A stretch of DNA of 64,000 nucleotides from Candidatus Poribacteria bacterium (GTDB lineage: Bacteria; Poribacteria; WGA-4E; WGA-3G). The position numbers and the translations under genes are program-made. Location of the stretch: NCBI GenBank assembly GCA_021295715.1, contig JAGWBV010000003.1, forward strand, positions 83,400 through 147,399. Reading direction: 5' to 3'. Below the pieces are notes generated by a model that saw nothing but the letters and a program-made list of their open reading frames with translations, made no database searches and was not told where the DNA came from. Position 1 is the stretch's first letter. The number at the start of each line of letters is the position of its first letter. Positions 26,511-35,790 of the stretch are shown one piece after another.

Positions 26511-26790
26511 GGTTTGCCTTTCTTTGCACGGGTTTCCGAGTATCTACAATCCTTCGTATTGATTATTTTATAGAGACGAGAATACATTGTCTGTTAGAAG
26601 AAGTCAAGGAAAAAGAAGAAACAGATGAGATAGGGCTATTCAGTTTTCCGAAATTTTAGATTTTCGGTCCCTGCGAATCTGCTGTAGGAGGGGAGAAACA
26701 CCCTATCAAAAACACCCCGGTTCCCGACTTTTCCGATAAATTGGACAAAAACCTTAAAACTAAATGGTCCTGACAGATGAGAGGTTTTGC

Positions 26791-26819
26791 TTGATGTTTT
26801 GAGGAAGGTTTGATATAAT
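26791..26819 (+). promoter_or_regulatory. Promoter of the PQQ/FGE-like gene
   Basis: TTGATG (26791-26796), 17-base spacer, TATAAT (26814-26819), with a leader of about 105 bases before ATG 26933. The rest of the 26511-26790 gap shows no gene. Confidence 0.6.
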
Positions 26820-26932
26820 TGTTAGTGATTGTACGAGGCTCGATCAAGAGCGTTTTCTGCCCATACCTGCCATTCCGTTAGTTGTTTAAAACTCTTTCTA
26901 CGAATTCAAATTACCTATTGAGAGAAGAAAAA

Positions 26933-28966
26933 ATGAAACGATTTTCAAGAAGTATCTGGATCATCGTATGCCTTTATGCCACCATTGCATTTGCCCAATG
27001 GCCACAATGGCGCGGACAAAACCGAGACGGCATTCTGACACAATTCTCTGCACCATCGGTTTGGCCGAAACGACTGAAAAAACTCTGGCATGTAGAGTTG
27101 GGAAGTGGGGATGCCTCGCCTATTGTCAACGGAGGGCGGATTTATACGCACACACGGCAAGGCGAAAATGAAGTTGTTACTGCACTTGACTTTGAAACGG
27201 GTCAGGTGCTTTGGCGGGATTCCTATGGACCGGTGCCATATATGTGGCCTTGGCATGGGGCGGAATCGCGGGGTCAAGGACCATTTTCCACGCCAATACT
27301 TCACGATGGGGTTGTCTATACCTTGGGAGTCACACAAGCCCTCTCCGCATTTGATGCCGAAACGGGTCAGGTGCTTTGGCGAAAAGATTTCAAAAAACAC
27401 CTCGGCTTCGGGAGTTCAACATCGCCAATTGTGGAGTCAGGTTACTGCATCGTCCATGTAGGTGAACCGAAGAACGGCGCCTTGACGGCGTTTGACGCAC
27501 GTACAGGTGATGTCGCATGGCAGTGGACTGAAGATGGTCCATCCTACGCGTCCCCAATCTGCGTTGAATTTGAGGGAACAAAACAACTCATTGTACTCAC
27601 TCGGAAATACTGCATCGGCATCTCACCGACTACTGGCAAACTTTTTTGGAAAACGCCCTTTGAACAGGTGTGGGACGAGACTATCCCTACCCCGGTTCGT
27701 TACAAAGATACTCTTGTTCTTTCGGCTGCAGAAACAGGGACGCATGCAGTCCGTGTCCGCAAGGATGGTGATGAATGGGCAGCCGAACTGGTTTGGCAGA
27801 ATCCGAAAATTCACATGTACACTGCATCGTTTGTCTTGAATGGTGACTTGTTGTATGGATTTTCTATGCAGCGTAAGGGGCAATTCTTCTGCCTTGACCC
27901 GCGGACCGGAAAGGTCCTTTGGACAAGCGAAGGGCGGCAGGGTGAATCTGCGTCGATTGTCAGTGCAGGTGAGGTGTTGTTCTGTTTAACAGGCGATGCG
28001 GAACTGATTCTCATTAAGCCGAATGCACAAGCGTTTGAACCGATTGCTCGGTATTCAATTGCGGATAGAACGACTTGGGCGCATCCCGTCATTTTGGATA
28101 AGTACATCCTCATCAAGAACGCTTCACATCTCGCGCTCTGGAGTTTGGAAGGACTGGATATGGCTGATGCCGAGCCGGAAGAGATCACGACTGTTACACC
28201 ATCGGGACAACCGAGCGCAACGAGGCTTGAAACCATCATTTGGGACAAAGATGGTGCAGAGATGGTGCTTATTCCTGCGGGTGAGTTTCAGATGGGCAGC
28301 AATGCCGGTGATATGGATGAAAAGCCAGTGCACACCATTCACCTTGATGCCTTCTATATTGATAAATACGAAGTAACGGTCGCCCGATACAAACAGTTCA
28401 TTTCAGCTACCGGACACCCAGAACCGACAAAATTCTGGAATGATCCACAATATAATCAACCGAACCACCCTGTTGTCGGAGTGACGTGGTATGACGCGAT
28501 GGCGTATGCAGAATGGGCAGGTAAACGGCTGCCTACTGAAGCAGAATGGGAGAAAGCCGCACGTGGTGGTTTGGTTGCGAAGAAATATCCATGGGGTAAC
28601 ACCGCACCGGAAGATGACGAACAGCACCGCGCAAACTACGATTTTCTGGGAAGCGACGGTGGAAAGACAACGTTTCCTGTCGGGAGTTTTCCGCCCAATA
28701 GTTACGGACTTTACGATATGGCAGGCAACGCTTGGGAGTGGTGTCTTGATGAGTATCAGCAAAATTTCTACGCTGCCAGTCCACGAGAGAATCCGTTAGC
28801 GGGTGAGCCATTGTCGGATTATAAAGCTATAACATCGGAGCGTGTGATACGCGGAGGGAGTTGGGAAAACTATGATAATCTTATCCGGGTCAATAACCGT
28901 AATAGGGGGCATCCGACACGGACTTATTATCCAGGATTTCGGTGTGTTGTGCAACGTTCTCATTGA
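26933..28966 (+). CDS. PQQ-like beta-propeller fused to an FGE/SUMF1-like domain
   Basis: 677 residues. A signal peptide (residues 1-20, SIWIIVCLYATIAFA) is followed by PQQ-type propeller repeats (WPQWRGQNRDG, then repeated TALDFETGQVLW, SAFDAETGQVLW, TAFDARTGDVAW) to about 430. A formylglycine-generating-enzyme-like domain follows (MVLIPAGEFQMGS near 443, DKYEVTVARYKQF, RLPTEAEWEKAAR, GNAWEWCLD, VIRGGSW). In true FGE the copper-binding cysteines follow GGSW; here the segment reads RGGSWENYDNLIRVNNRNRG without cysteine, so sulfatase maturation is unlikely. The start at 26933 follows AGAGAAGAA. Likely periplasmic or secreted. Confidence 0.88.
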   Translation: MKRFSRSIWIIVCLYATIAFAQWPQWRGQNRDGILTQFSAPSVWPKRLKKLWHVELGSGDASPIVNGGRIYTHTRQGENEVVTALDFETGQVLWRDSYGPVPYMWPWHGAESRGQGPFSTPILHDGVVYTLGVTQALSAFDAETGQVLWRKDFKKHLGFGSSTSPIVESGYCIVHVGEPKNGALTAFDARTGDVAWQWTEDGPSYASPICVEFEGTKQLIVLTRKYCIGISPTTGKLFWKTPFEQVWDETIPTPVRYKDTLVLSAAETGTHAVRVRKDGDEWAAELVWQNPKIHMYTASFVLNGDLLYGFSMQRKGQFFCLDPRTGKVLWTSEGRQGESASIVSAGEVLFCLTGDAELILIKPNAQAFEPIARYSIADRTTWAHPVILDKYILIKNASHLALWSLEGLDMADAEPEEITTVTPSGQPSATRLETIIWDKDGAEMVLIPAGEFQMGSNAGDMDEKPVHTIHLDAFYIDKYEVTVARYKQFISATGHPEPTKFWNDPQYNQPNHPVVGVTWYDAMAYAEWAGKRLPTEAEWEKAARGGLVAKKYPWGNTAPEDDEQHRANYDFLGSDGGKTTFPVGSFPPNSYGLYDMAGNAWEWCLDEYQQNFYAASPRENPLAGEPLSDYKAITSERVIRGGSWENYDNLIRVNNRNRGHPTRTYYPGFRCVVQRSH

Positions 28967-29014
28967 TAGGAATTACGCGGGTCCCAGATGGGAATTCATC
29001 ATTCAAGTCTTCTG

Positions 29015-30937
29015 TCAATCCAGTAGGATGCGATAGCCGGTTTGAACCCCGGTTATCATCCCAACGATCGACCAGAGTCCAGCGCAAGTCATCTCACCGA
29101 GGATCAATCCAAGAAACAGCGGGCGCGCCTCTCTATATGCTCTGAGTCCTCCGTATTTCACAACGCCGTATTTCAGAAAATAACCGAGCATGATAGAGAA
29201 CCATAGCTTGAACGATGCCCATGAGCTTAGCATCGTGTATCCGATCGGATGAATCGGCCACCAGACGAAAACTTTTCGCATCCACATCAACCCAATTGTA
29301 AACGCACCGCCGAAAAGTGTAAAACCGGTATTCGTCCAATCTGTTCCTATTGAAGGACTGGTAAGGACAGCACTCAACCAGCGCACGCCGCCGCTACCGC
29401 CCGTGTGCACGTGTAAGGCACCGTGTTGGTAACTGACTTTCAGCACAGAATAATATGAAACAAGCAGCCCGAGCACCATCGCCACTCCCATCGCCATGAG
29501 GAGTTTGCGCCGGTTGGCTCTAACCGTATCCGCTGCCTTCAACCCGTTCATCACATTTGGCATCATAAATTCTCTCAGGTGTGAGGTTAAGCCGGTGGGT
29601 TGCATGAACAGCCACGTTGTCGTTGAGGGGGTCATACGTGCCGTTCCAAGTGTTGTGAGGAAGAAGCTTTGCGGTGAAAATGAGGGATTGATAAAAGGGA
29701 TCCCGCCGTTGATAATCTGCCATGTCAAGGCAACAAACACACCTACCGAGAAGATCACAAAGATCACCGCAAATCCGAGCGACATTCCCATCAGGACACT
29801 CAAGTATATCAAGAGGAGCAAGCCCCCAATCAGCCCGATGACTGTCAGACCCGGAGGTATCGGCTCATTCTGGACATCAGATTGAGGAGATCCGCGTCCA
29901 AAACCACTTAAGAATAGCTGCTTGATATGCCGCCTTGCCTTGAAGAGAGCAAATCCGCCAAGCGTCAGACACGCACCTGCTTCCTGCGCAGCACTGAACG
30001 AATACGCTGTCCATTTTACACCCGGACCCTTCGTTATGAGAAAACCGAGCATACCGCCGATGAGACATTGTAGCTTGAAAAACAGAAAGAAAAACCAGAG
30101 ACTGAATGCGACTTCAAGTGTGAGCAGATAACTGAATCCGACCATCGACATCAGCACGACAATCTGAAAGGGTCTTAAGGCGTTGAGCGGTCTGCCGACG
30201 AGAAACGGATCAAGCCAAATTCGGATGGGGATGTGTGGAAGGGTAGGGAAATACGCCTGTAGCCCGTTCAGGGTGTGGATGAACGCCGGTATCGCGAATC
30301 CGAGCCACATCTTTCTGCTTTTGAAGAATGAATTGACAATGCCTGAACGATGGACGGAAATTTCCACAGGCAGTTGAACGAGTGGAAACGTGCATTTCTC
30401 ATATTCGATCCACTGTTTTCGGAGGATCACCGCGAGGCACACCATAACGAAATAGGCAGTTAAAACATACAACGCCCACACGGAAAGCGGTTTCAGCCAC
30501 GCGCCCCAAGGGATTCTCTCGCCGACAGATAAGCCTTCATAGAAGGAGACAATCGCGCTCTCATCTTGCACGACACGCCACTCGGGGATATATTGAAAGA
30601 AAAGGGATCGCCACTCGTTCTCTGGTGTGGCGAAATAGTTGTAAGCCGCGAAAGTCGATAGTGCGTCTCTCATCATTCCCGATGACGGGATACCCGCGAC
30701 GGCAATCATGATACACCAGATAATAACGAGTTCTTGCGCGGAGAGCGCGAGTTTCGGATGTAAGCATCTTAGGATAGCATTAACAACCAGAGCCAAGACG
30801 GTCAGGACAAAAAATGGGGCAAGCGGAAAGTGACCACCTGCCAGAAAGGTGTTACGAATAACAAAATCGTTATAGGGCGCAATCAAGCATTCTAAGATAG
30901 CTAAGACGATGCCGATACCCAACGCCCTATTTGACAT
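29015..30937 (-). CDS. Polytopic membrane protein (DUF6785/DUF6784-like)
   Basis: 640 residues with many hydrophobic segments. A paired arrangement is visible: SAQELVIIWCIM, YNYFATPENEWRSLFF, FVMVCLAVILRKQW, ECTFPLV-like EYEKCTFPLVQLP, and near the C-terminus FWWPIHP-like VWWPIHPIGYTML with KYGGLRAYREARPLFLGLI. The broken gene at 41824-43715 is a clear relative with the same blocks. The family is common in planctomycetes and related uncultured bacteria; its function is not established, though the fold looks transporter-like. The start codon and ribosome site AAGGAATAA lie at the end of the dispersed repeat. Confidence 0.8.
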   Translation of the reverse strand: MSNRALGIGIVLAILECLIAPYNDFVIRNTFLAGGHFPLAPFFVLTVLALVVNAILRCLHPKLALSAQELVIIWCIMIAVAGIPSSGMMRDALSTFAAYNYFATPENEWRSLFFQYIPEWRVVQDESAIVSFYEGLSVGERIPWGAWLKPLSVWALYVLTAYFVMVCLAVILRKQWIEYEKCTFPLVQLPVEISVHRSGIVNSFFKSRKMWLGFAIPAFIHTLNGLQAYFPTLPHIPIRIWLDPFLVGRPLNALRPFQIVVLMSMVGFSYLLTLEVAFSLWFFFLFFKLQCLIGGMLGFLITKGPGVKWTAYSFSAAQEAGACLTLGGFALFKARRHIKQLFLSGFGRGSPQSDVQNEPIPPGLTVIGLIGGLLLLIYLSVLMGMSLGFAVIFVIFSVGVFVALTWQIINGGIPFINPSFSPQSFFLTTLGTARMTPSTTTWLFMQPTGLTSHLREFMMPNVMNGLKAADTVRANRRKLLMAMGVAMVLGLLVSYYSVLKVSYQHGALHVHTGGSGGVRWLSAVLTSPSIGTDWTNTGFTLFGGAFTIGLMWMRKVFVWWPIHPIGYTMLSSWASFKLWFSIMLGYFLKYGVVKYGGLRAYREARPLFLGLILGEMTCAGLWSIVGMITGVQTGYRILLD

Positions 30938-31457
30938 TTTTAATTATTCCTTGCGGTTCGGTCAAGTCGGTTTGATGAATGAAGTGCCTCTCCGTAGACC
31001 CGCCTTCGTCGTTGTTGCAGGCTACAAATTTGGTTTATAGTAAAACCCACAATTATAGTAGAGCTCATAACGAAATTAGGTTTCCTAAAATGGCATCATT
31101 TGCCAAAATTATCTTTCCATTCATCTAATTTTCCCTCTTTTGTGTTGGAAAATTTTATGCGATCATTCGGCTGTAAGACCTGCTCAAAAATCCCACAGCA
31201 TCCATCAATAACGCAATTTCCCCAGATTATAGCACACGTCAGTTAAAATGTGGATTTTTGTTTTATGTGTGGGCAACCACAAGGGGTAAGGTTAGAAATC
31301 TCGCCAGCAGGGAATGTAAGCGTCGGGAATCGGAGTGTTTTGCTTGGGCATTTCTGCGTATTCTTACGGATTTCCCACTCCTACAGAAGAACTGAATACC
31401 CCTATCCGGCACTTTCTTCGGCTTGCTAAAAGGAAAGAGTCGTGGTAACATAACGAT
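30938..31457. other. Long intergenic region with dispersed repeat and minus-strand promoter
   Basis: 30938-30957 is the minus-strand ribosome-site repeat (CCGCAAGGAATAATTAAAA before ATG 30937), and CGTTGTTGCAGGCT at 31010-31023 is shared with 16885-16898. AATTTTCC (31127-31134) and GGAAAATT (31147-31154) form a hairpin. A minus-strand -10 box TGCTATAAT covers 31231-31226 with a weak TCCACA -35 at 31254-31249, probably the promoter of the membrane-protein gene. A block at 31335-31348 repeats 6353-6366. No gene is seen. Confidence 0.5.
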
Positions 31458-32828
31458 ATGTTTACGATGCAGCTGAAACATCTCAGTCAATCAGAACTCG
31501 CAAGGAAGATAGCTCTTTGGGCACTATCCATCGGACTCCTATTCTTTGGGTTTTTCTCTAATGTATGGCATGTCGCTGAACAGCAGTGGTTTGACACGCA
31601 TCAGCGAGACACCGAAAGCCTGATTATAGGTAGGATGGTCAAATCTCGCCAAGATGGTATCTTCTCGGTAGGTGGATTGACGGGGGCAGGAGTTACAACG
31701 AATATTCAGCAGGACTGGATATCTGCAAACCAGATTGACAACCAATATGCAGCCTATCTCAACAAAGGCTCCTTTGATAAATTCTCGCCCTACATGTCAC
31801 AACCCGGCGGACAAGGAATGATTTTCAGTCGACTCGATAGACGCATTCCGCTATCGCCTCAAATTAAGTTGTGGTCATTCTATGTGCTAACGGCTCTACT
31901 CTCGGCAACCGCATTGACCGCAATTATCGGTTGGTTCTATGAGGAATTTGGCGGATGGGTCGCTATTTTCGTCTTATGTTCAGCTGTGCTCTCACAATGG
32001 TTGACAGTCTTTGGTAAGAATCTTTGGTGGAGTCTATGGGCATTCTACCTGCCGATGATTGTCGTCTTGTACCTCCTTAAACGCCACAGGGTCCCATCGA
32101 ACCGTCAGTTTATCAGGTTCGGTATCCTAATCTGCATCTCAGTTCTCATTAAGTGTTTCATTAACGGCTTTGAGTATATTACGACTACTCTCGTAATGAT
32201 GGTGACACCGTGTATCTATTATGCTGTCCTTGACAACTGGAATAGGCACCAATACGTGAAGTGGACGCTTGCAGCCGTGTGCGGATCGGGCGTAGCAATC
32301 CTTTTGAGTCTTCTGCTTTTATGCTTCCAAATCGGTGCTGCGAAGGACGGATTTATGGACGGCGTTGCCCATGTGTTCTATTCCTTCGGGAAGCGAACGC
32401 ATGGAGAGACAGCAGGTTTTCCAGAGGTGTATGCTGCCAGTCTTGAAGCCGGGACGATAGGGGTGGTCATTACTTACGTGAACGGTATTTTCTTTGACCT
32501 CAATAACTATCTATCCAACGCGAACACTTTCGTCTCTGACTTCCTATTGAAAATCCGTTATGCATACCTAATCGTGCTTTTTATGGTGATGTCTGGGCTG
32601 CTATTTTGGCAGAGTAAAAGGGCGATGGCAGAGCAACGACAACACTATATCGCATTAATCTGGACGACGTGGTTTTCAATTCTGGCACCTTTATCGTGGT
32701 ATGTCATCTTCAAGGCACACTCATACATTCATACGCACATGAGTTTTCTTCTGTGGCAGATGCCCTTTACTTTCTTCGGCTTCGCCGTGTTCGGATGTGC
32801 CGTCATCGCGTGGAAGAAAGGTTTTTAA
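31458..32828 (+). CDS. Polytopic membrane protein of unknown function
   Basis: 456 residues, about ten hydrophobic segments (for example 17-37, 141-165, 170-190, 198-215, 225-250, 275-300, 370-390, 405-425, 435-452). A first extracytoplasmic loop holds DTESLIIGRMVKSRQDGIFSVGG and a glutamine-rich aspartate region, which recalls GT-C-fold glycosyltransferases or mannosyltransferases acting on lipid-linked sugars. This is only a resemblance. The start could be ATG 31458 or 31467; no good ribosome site is close. The next gene follows after about 80 bases on the same strand. Confidence 0.6.
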   Translation: MFTMQLKHLSQSELARKIALWALSIGLLFFGFFSNVWHVAEQQWFDTHQRDTESLIIGRMVKSRQDGIFSVGGLTGAGVTTNIQQDWISANQIDNQYAAYLNKGSFDKFSPYMSQPGGQGMIFSRLDRRIPLSPQIKLWSFYVLTALLSATALTAIIGWFYEEFGGWVAIFVLCSAVLSQWLTVFGKNLWWSLWAFYLPMIVVLYLLKRHRVPSNRQFIRFGILICISVLIKCFINGFEYITTTLVMMVTPCIYYAVLDNWNRHQYVKWTLAAVCGSGVAILLSLLLLCFQIGAAKDGFMDGVAHVFYSFGKRTHGETAGFPEVYAASLEAGTIGVVITYVNGIFFDLNNYLSNANTFVSDFLLKIRYAYLIVLFMVMSGLLFWQSKRAMAEQRQHYIALIWTTWFSILAPLSWYVIFKAHSYIHTHMSFLLWQMPFTFFGFAVFGCAVIAWKKGF

Positions 32829-32907
32829 TCTATCAGGTTTTCGCGTAGGATATAACCGTAAGCCTGCAACAACGGCGCAGGCGATTCTTGAGAAGGGGAC
32901 TTCAAAT

Positions 32908-34752
32908 ATGAAACCCACGAGGTTCTCCCGCAAGGAAAGTTTAAAAAAATTGGATCGGTGGATTGGCAGAGACCGCTTGAGCCTCAACGAAATAAATGAT
33001 AATCGCTTTTTGAAAGCGGCGAGTCTCTTCGCAGATACAGCTGTCCAGTATGGGAGAGATAGATACAGTGGCAAAGATATGCCGCTTTTTGCGGATTGCC
33101 TCCATACCGATCATTTGAAGGCACCCAGATCTATGACGTCTCACCGCACAGGCACCGAGCCGAAACCGGCGGTCTGGAGTTTCTTTCAAAATCAGCAGAA
33201 CCTGATGCGGTTACTATCTTCTTTAAGCCAGTTCACTGGGGATGGTAAATATGTTCATGCCGCGGGAGAAGCCGCCGAATACATGTTCAATCACTACTGG
33301 TATCCAGAAAGTGGCGTTCTGCATTGGGGCGGACACGGCTATGTGGACTTGGTAACCGGGGATAGATACGGTATGAAGGGTGTTGTCCACGAAATAGAGG
33401 ATGTATACCCCTACTGGGAACTACTGAGAGCAGTAGAGGCAGACCGCGGCGAGATGCTGATGAAAGGGATTTGGGAAGCAAATATCAAAGATTGGGGCGC
33501 TCTACACTACAACCGACACGGTGATTTCAAAAAGCAGGTCGATCACACCAATACCTGGAACAGACCCTGGGATGGATACAAAACCCCCGAAATCAGTGAG
33601 GATCTCTCGTTTATCAGTGTGGCACTGGATCTGGCTTACGCTGCTTACAGTTTGGGGTATCAAAAGCAGGAGGAGGCACCGCGAATTTGGGGGGAACGTC
33701 TCTTAAATCTGATTATAAAGCAACGTGACCCAGAGACCGGTATCTTGCCCAATCTGGTTCATCCACAAATCTCTAAACGCGGGCTTAACGTATTCGGTAG
33801 ACGGTATCCGCAGGCGACCGAACCGAGAGTCTATGTCGGCAATCAGTTAAACCACACCATTACCCAGATGATGGGTATGCTGACAATCGTAGAAAATGCC
33901 GAAAAGTACGGACGTATCGGCGAAATGGCGCACATCAAAGAAGCGGTCGAGCAACACATCATCGGTTTTTTAGACGCCTCCTACGATCAAGAAAGCAATA
34001 CGCTGAAAAGTATCATTATTGACGGGACAGATCTCACAGGTTTTCGGATAAAGGGACCCTTCAGGGGAAAAAAACTTTACTTTGGCGCGAAAGAAGGCGG
34101 TGCATTTCTGCCACAAAACATCACGCCGCTCTTTACGTCCGTGTGTGCCCGTGGATATCGGGTTTCTGGGGGCAGAAGGGAGTTCAGAGACTACTTACGC
34201 ACGCTATTTAAAGCCTTTGGGATTGGCGACATCGGTGTTGACAAAAACCGCGAACCACTGTTCAATTTTGATACAACTGCTCTGGAACCCGCTTATATCT
34301 TCGCACTGGTTGATTTGTATCGGGTAGAACCGAAGGCAGAATTTCTGGCGATGGCGGAGCGAATCGGGGACAACTTACTTCAAGGTAGACAGCACCCAGA
34401 TAGCGGACTTTTTACGCTCGAAGATGACTTTATACTTCACAGCAAGGTCATGGATAAGCCGGAGCTACAGGAGGGACATGAGGGGAAAAGCGTGGCTGAA
34501 CTCCTGCAGGATACCCATAGAACCGCAAATCTTGATGCAATGGAACCGCTGGCGTTGCTCAGCATCTACGCCGCGCAAACCGAACGCTACGACATCATCC
34601 CCGGATGGACAGCGGGGGGTCTCTACCTCAAGGTAAGCAGTGTCGGGCATATTGTTAGCAAAGAAATGCAGCTATGGTTTGATAAGCCAGCCCTCAAGCA
34701 ATTTTACAAGGACAACAATATCAACTGCACTTGGTCCATTGATGAAGACTGA
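32908..34752 (+). CDS. Probable alpha/alpha-toroid carbohydrate-active protein
   Basis: 614 residues. Repeating helix pairs and motifs such as AVWSFFQNQQNLMRLL, LHWGGHGYVDL, DVYPYWELL, SEDLSFISVALDLAYA and FDTTALEPAYIFALVDLY suggest an (alpha/alpha) barrel like those of polysaccharide lyases and unsaturated-glycan hydrolases. Relatives are sometimes labelled pectate lyase, but the catalytic residues cannot be confirmed. No signal peptide. AAGGGGAC lies upstream of ATG 32908; a longer frame from 32797 overlaps the preceding gene and lacks a site. It may act with the sulfatases and GH32 enzyme on glycans. Confidence 0.6.
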   Translation: MKPTRFSRKESLKKLDRWIGRDRLSLNEINDNRFLKAASLFADTAVQYGRDRYSGKDMPLFADCLHTDHLKAPRSMTSHRTGTEPKPAVWSFFQNQQNLMRLLSSLSQFTGDGKYVHAAGEAAEYMFNHYWYPESGVLHWGGHGYVDLVTGDRYGMKGVVHEIEDVYPYWELLRAVEADRGEMLMKGIWEANIKDWGALHYNRHGDFKKQVDHTNTWNRPWDGYKTPEISEDLSFISVALDLAYAAYSLGYQKQEEAPRIWGERLLNLIIKQRDPETGILPNLVHPQISKRGLNVFGRRYPQATEPRVYVGNQLNHTITQMMGMLTIVENAEKYGRIGEMAHIKEAVEQHIIGFLDASYDQESNTLKSIIIDGTDLTGFRIKGPFRGKKLYFGAKEGGAFLPQNITPLFTSVCARGYRVSGGRREFRDYLRTLFKAFGIGDIGVDKNREPLFNFDTTALEPAYIFALVDLYRVEPKAEFLAMAERIGDNLLQGRQHPDSGLFTLEDDFILHSKVMDKPELQEGHEGKSVAELLQDTHRTANLDAMEPLALLSIYAAQTERYDIIPGWTAGGLYLKVSSVGHIVSKEMQLWFDKPALKQFYKDNNINCTWSIDED

Positions 34753-34808
34753 ACCAAACAGGTCATTAAATTCCACACATTCCCTTAGAACATCCAGCAC
34801 GGCAGCAA

Positions 34809-34851
34809 AAAACTTGTAGGGCAAGCACCACGCCTGAACCCTACAAGTTTT
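34809..34851. terminator. Bidirectional terminator between convergent genes
   Basis: Perfect 13-base arms AAAACTTGTAGGG (34809-34821) and CCCTACAAGTTTT (34839-34851) with a 17-base loop. A-rich and T-rich flanks serve the plus-strand toroid gene and the minus-strand VOC gene. Confidence 0.8.
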
Positions 34852-34883
34852 AATAAGCATTGCATCCCGAGCGAAATTTATTT

Positions 34884-35294
34884 TCACTGTGAATAATCGT
34901 TCCGTTTCGCTGGCTCATCCGTGAAGTATTCGACGAACTCCCATTCAAAACCATCCGCATCAATGAAATAGATCCGTTTTCGATGGGGATGTGGTTCGAC
35001 TTTATAACCTTCCTTATATCCGGCAGCGAGCATACGTTCCCTGATACCTTCAGCGTCATCAACAGCAAAACCGAGATGGTTCACATAGGTGCCTTTCCGG
35101 TCACCTGTGAACGGATGCTTGCGGTCTGACAACGCAATATAAAAATCGTCAGTCCCAAGATGACACCATTTCGTTCCGTTCGCATTATCACCACCACCCC
35201 TGACTCGAAATTCTGGGAAGGCGGTTGTTAGGAAATCGATCGCTTTTTCAAGATCATTCACGGTCATGTTGGCGTGTTCAAGATAACGGCTCAT
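34884..35294 (-). CDS. VOC (glyoxalase/bleomycin resistance) family protein
   Basis: 136 residues. Two beta-alpha-beta-beta-beta halves: LEHANMTVNDLEKAIDFL (metal histidine H7), TKWCHLGTDDFYIAL, then VNHLGFAVDDAEGIRERM and RIYFIDADGFEWEFVEY with the terminal metal glutamate. The HxH/E set is consistent with a metal-dependent lyase, isomerase or dioxygenase. AGGAGG lies upstream of the ATG. The partner and substrate are unknown. Confidence 0.88.
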   Translation of the reverse strand: MSRYLEHANMTVNDLEKAIDFLTTAFPEFRVRGGGDNANGTKWCHLGTDDFYIALSDRKHPFTGDRKGTYVNHLGFAVDDAEGIRERMLAAGYKEGYKVEPHPHRKRIYFIDADGFEWEFVEYFTDEPAKRNDYSQ

Positions 35295-35607
35295 TTTTAA
35301 ATCCTCCTGAAATTTAGAGATAAACCTTATCGTCTAATCCAAATCGGGTTAGTTCTCTTTTTTCTTTACAATAGGTTTGCAAGTTTGATGCCAAACCTTC
35401 AGGTTCCTATACAATTGAGATAGTTCAACGTTTTGCAGGGTAAAATAAAATTTTAGATTTTTCCGATGTATTTCAAATCTGAAACAAAATCTGAATTAAT
35501 TGCTTAGAGATCATAGAAATAGGACTAACGCAACGGGCAATGAATTGCGCTACTACGAACTGAGTTTGTGAACAGTCGTTCTATGAATAAAGTCCATCAC
35601 CACCGCT

Positions 35608-35628
35608 GGCGAGGATTGTATCCTCGCC
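35608..35628. repeat. GGCGAGG hairpin in the VOC-regulator intergenic region
   Basis: GGCGAGGAT (35608-35616) and ATCCTCGCC (35620-35628) form a 9-base stem with a 3-base loop, nearly the same stem as the terminator at 11348-11369, but here no T run follows. The rest of the 35295-35680 stretch is AT-rich and shows no gene. Confidence 0.6.
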
Positions 35629-35683
35629 TTCCTGGAATGTCCAAGTAATTGTGAATTTTACTATAATTGCTTCAGAATTTCAC

Positions 35684-35703
35684 AAATGAAACGTTTTTCA
35701 TTT
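35684..35703. promoter_or_regulatory. Palindromic operator or enhancer candidate
   Basis: AAATGAAA (35684-35691), CGTT, TTTCATTT (35696-35703) is a perfect 8-base inverted repeat, and ATGAAAC occurs again at 35704-35710. It lies 14 bases upstream of the -35 box of the regulator gene, a usual position for an activator or autoregulatory site. The DNA-binding protein is not known; the regulator's own Fis-type HTH is one candidate. Confidence 0.5.
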
Positions 35704-35717
35704 ATGAAACAAAATTC

Positions 35718-35744
35718 TTGACATCCGATTCACCGTGTGATAAT
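35718..35744 (+). promoter_or_regulatory. Promoter of the Rieske-sigma54 regulator gene
   Basis: TTGACA (35718-35723), 15-base spacer, GATAAT (35739-35744) with TGT before the -10 box. A 10-base palindrome ACCTATAGGT (35750-35759) lies at the likely start point and could be a second operator. Confidence 0.5.
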
Positions 35745-35790
35745 CTGTAACCTATAGGTAACAAACCCTGTTCACGCGTGGAGGGAAGTA

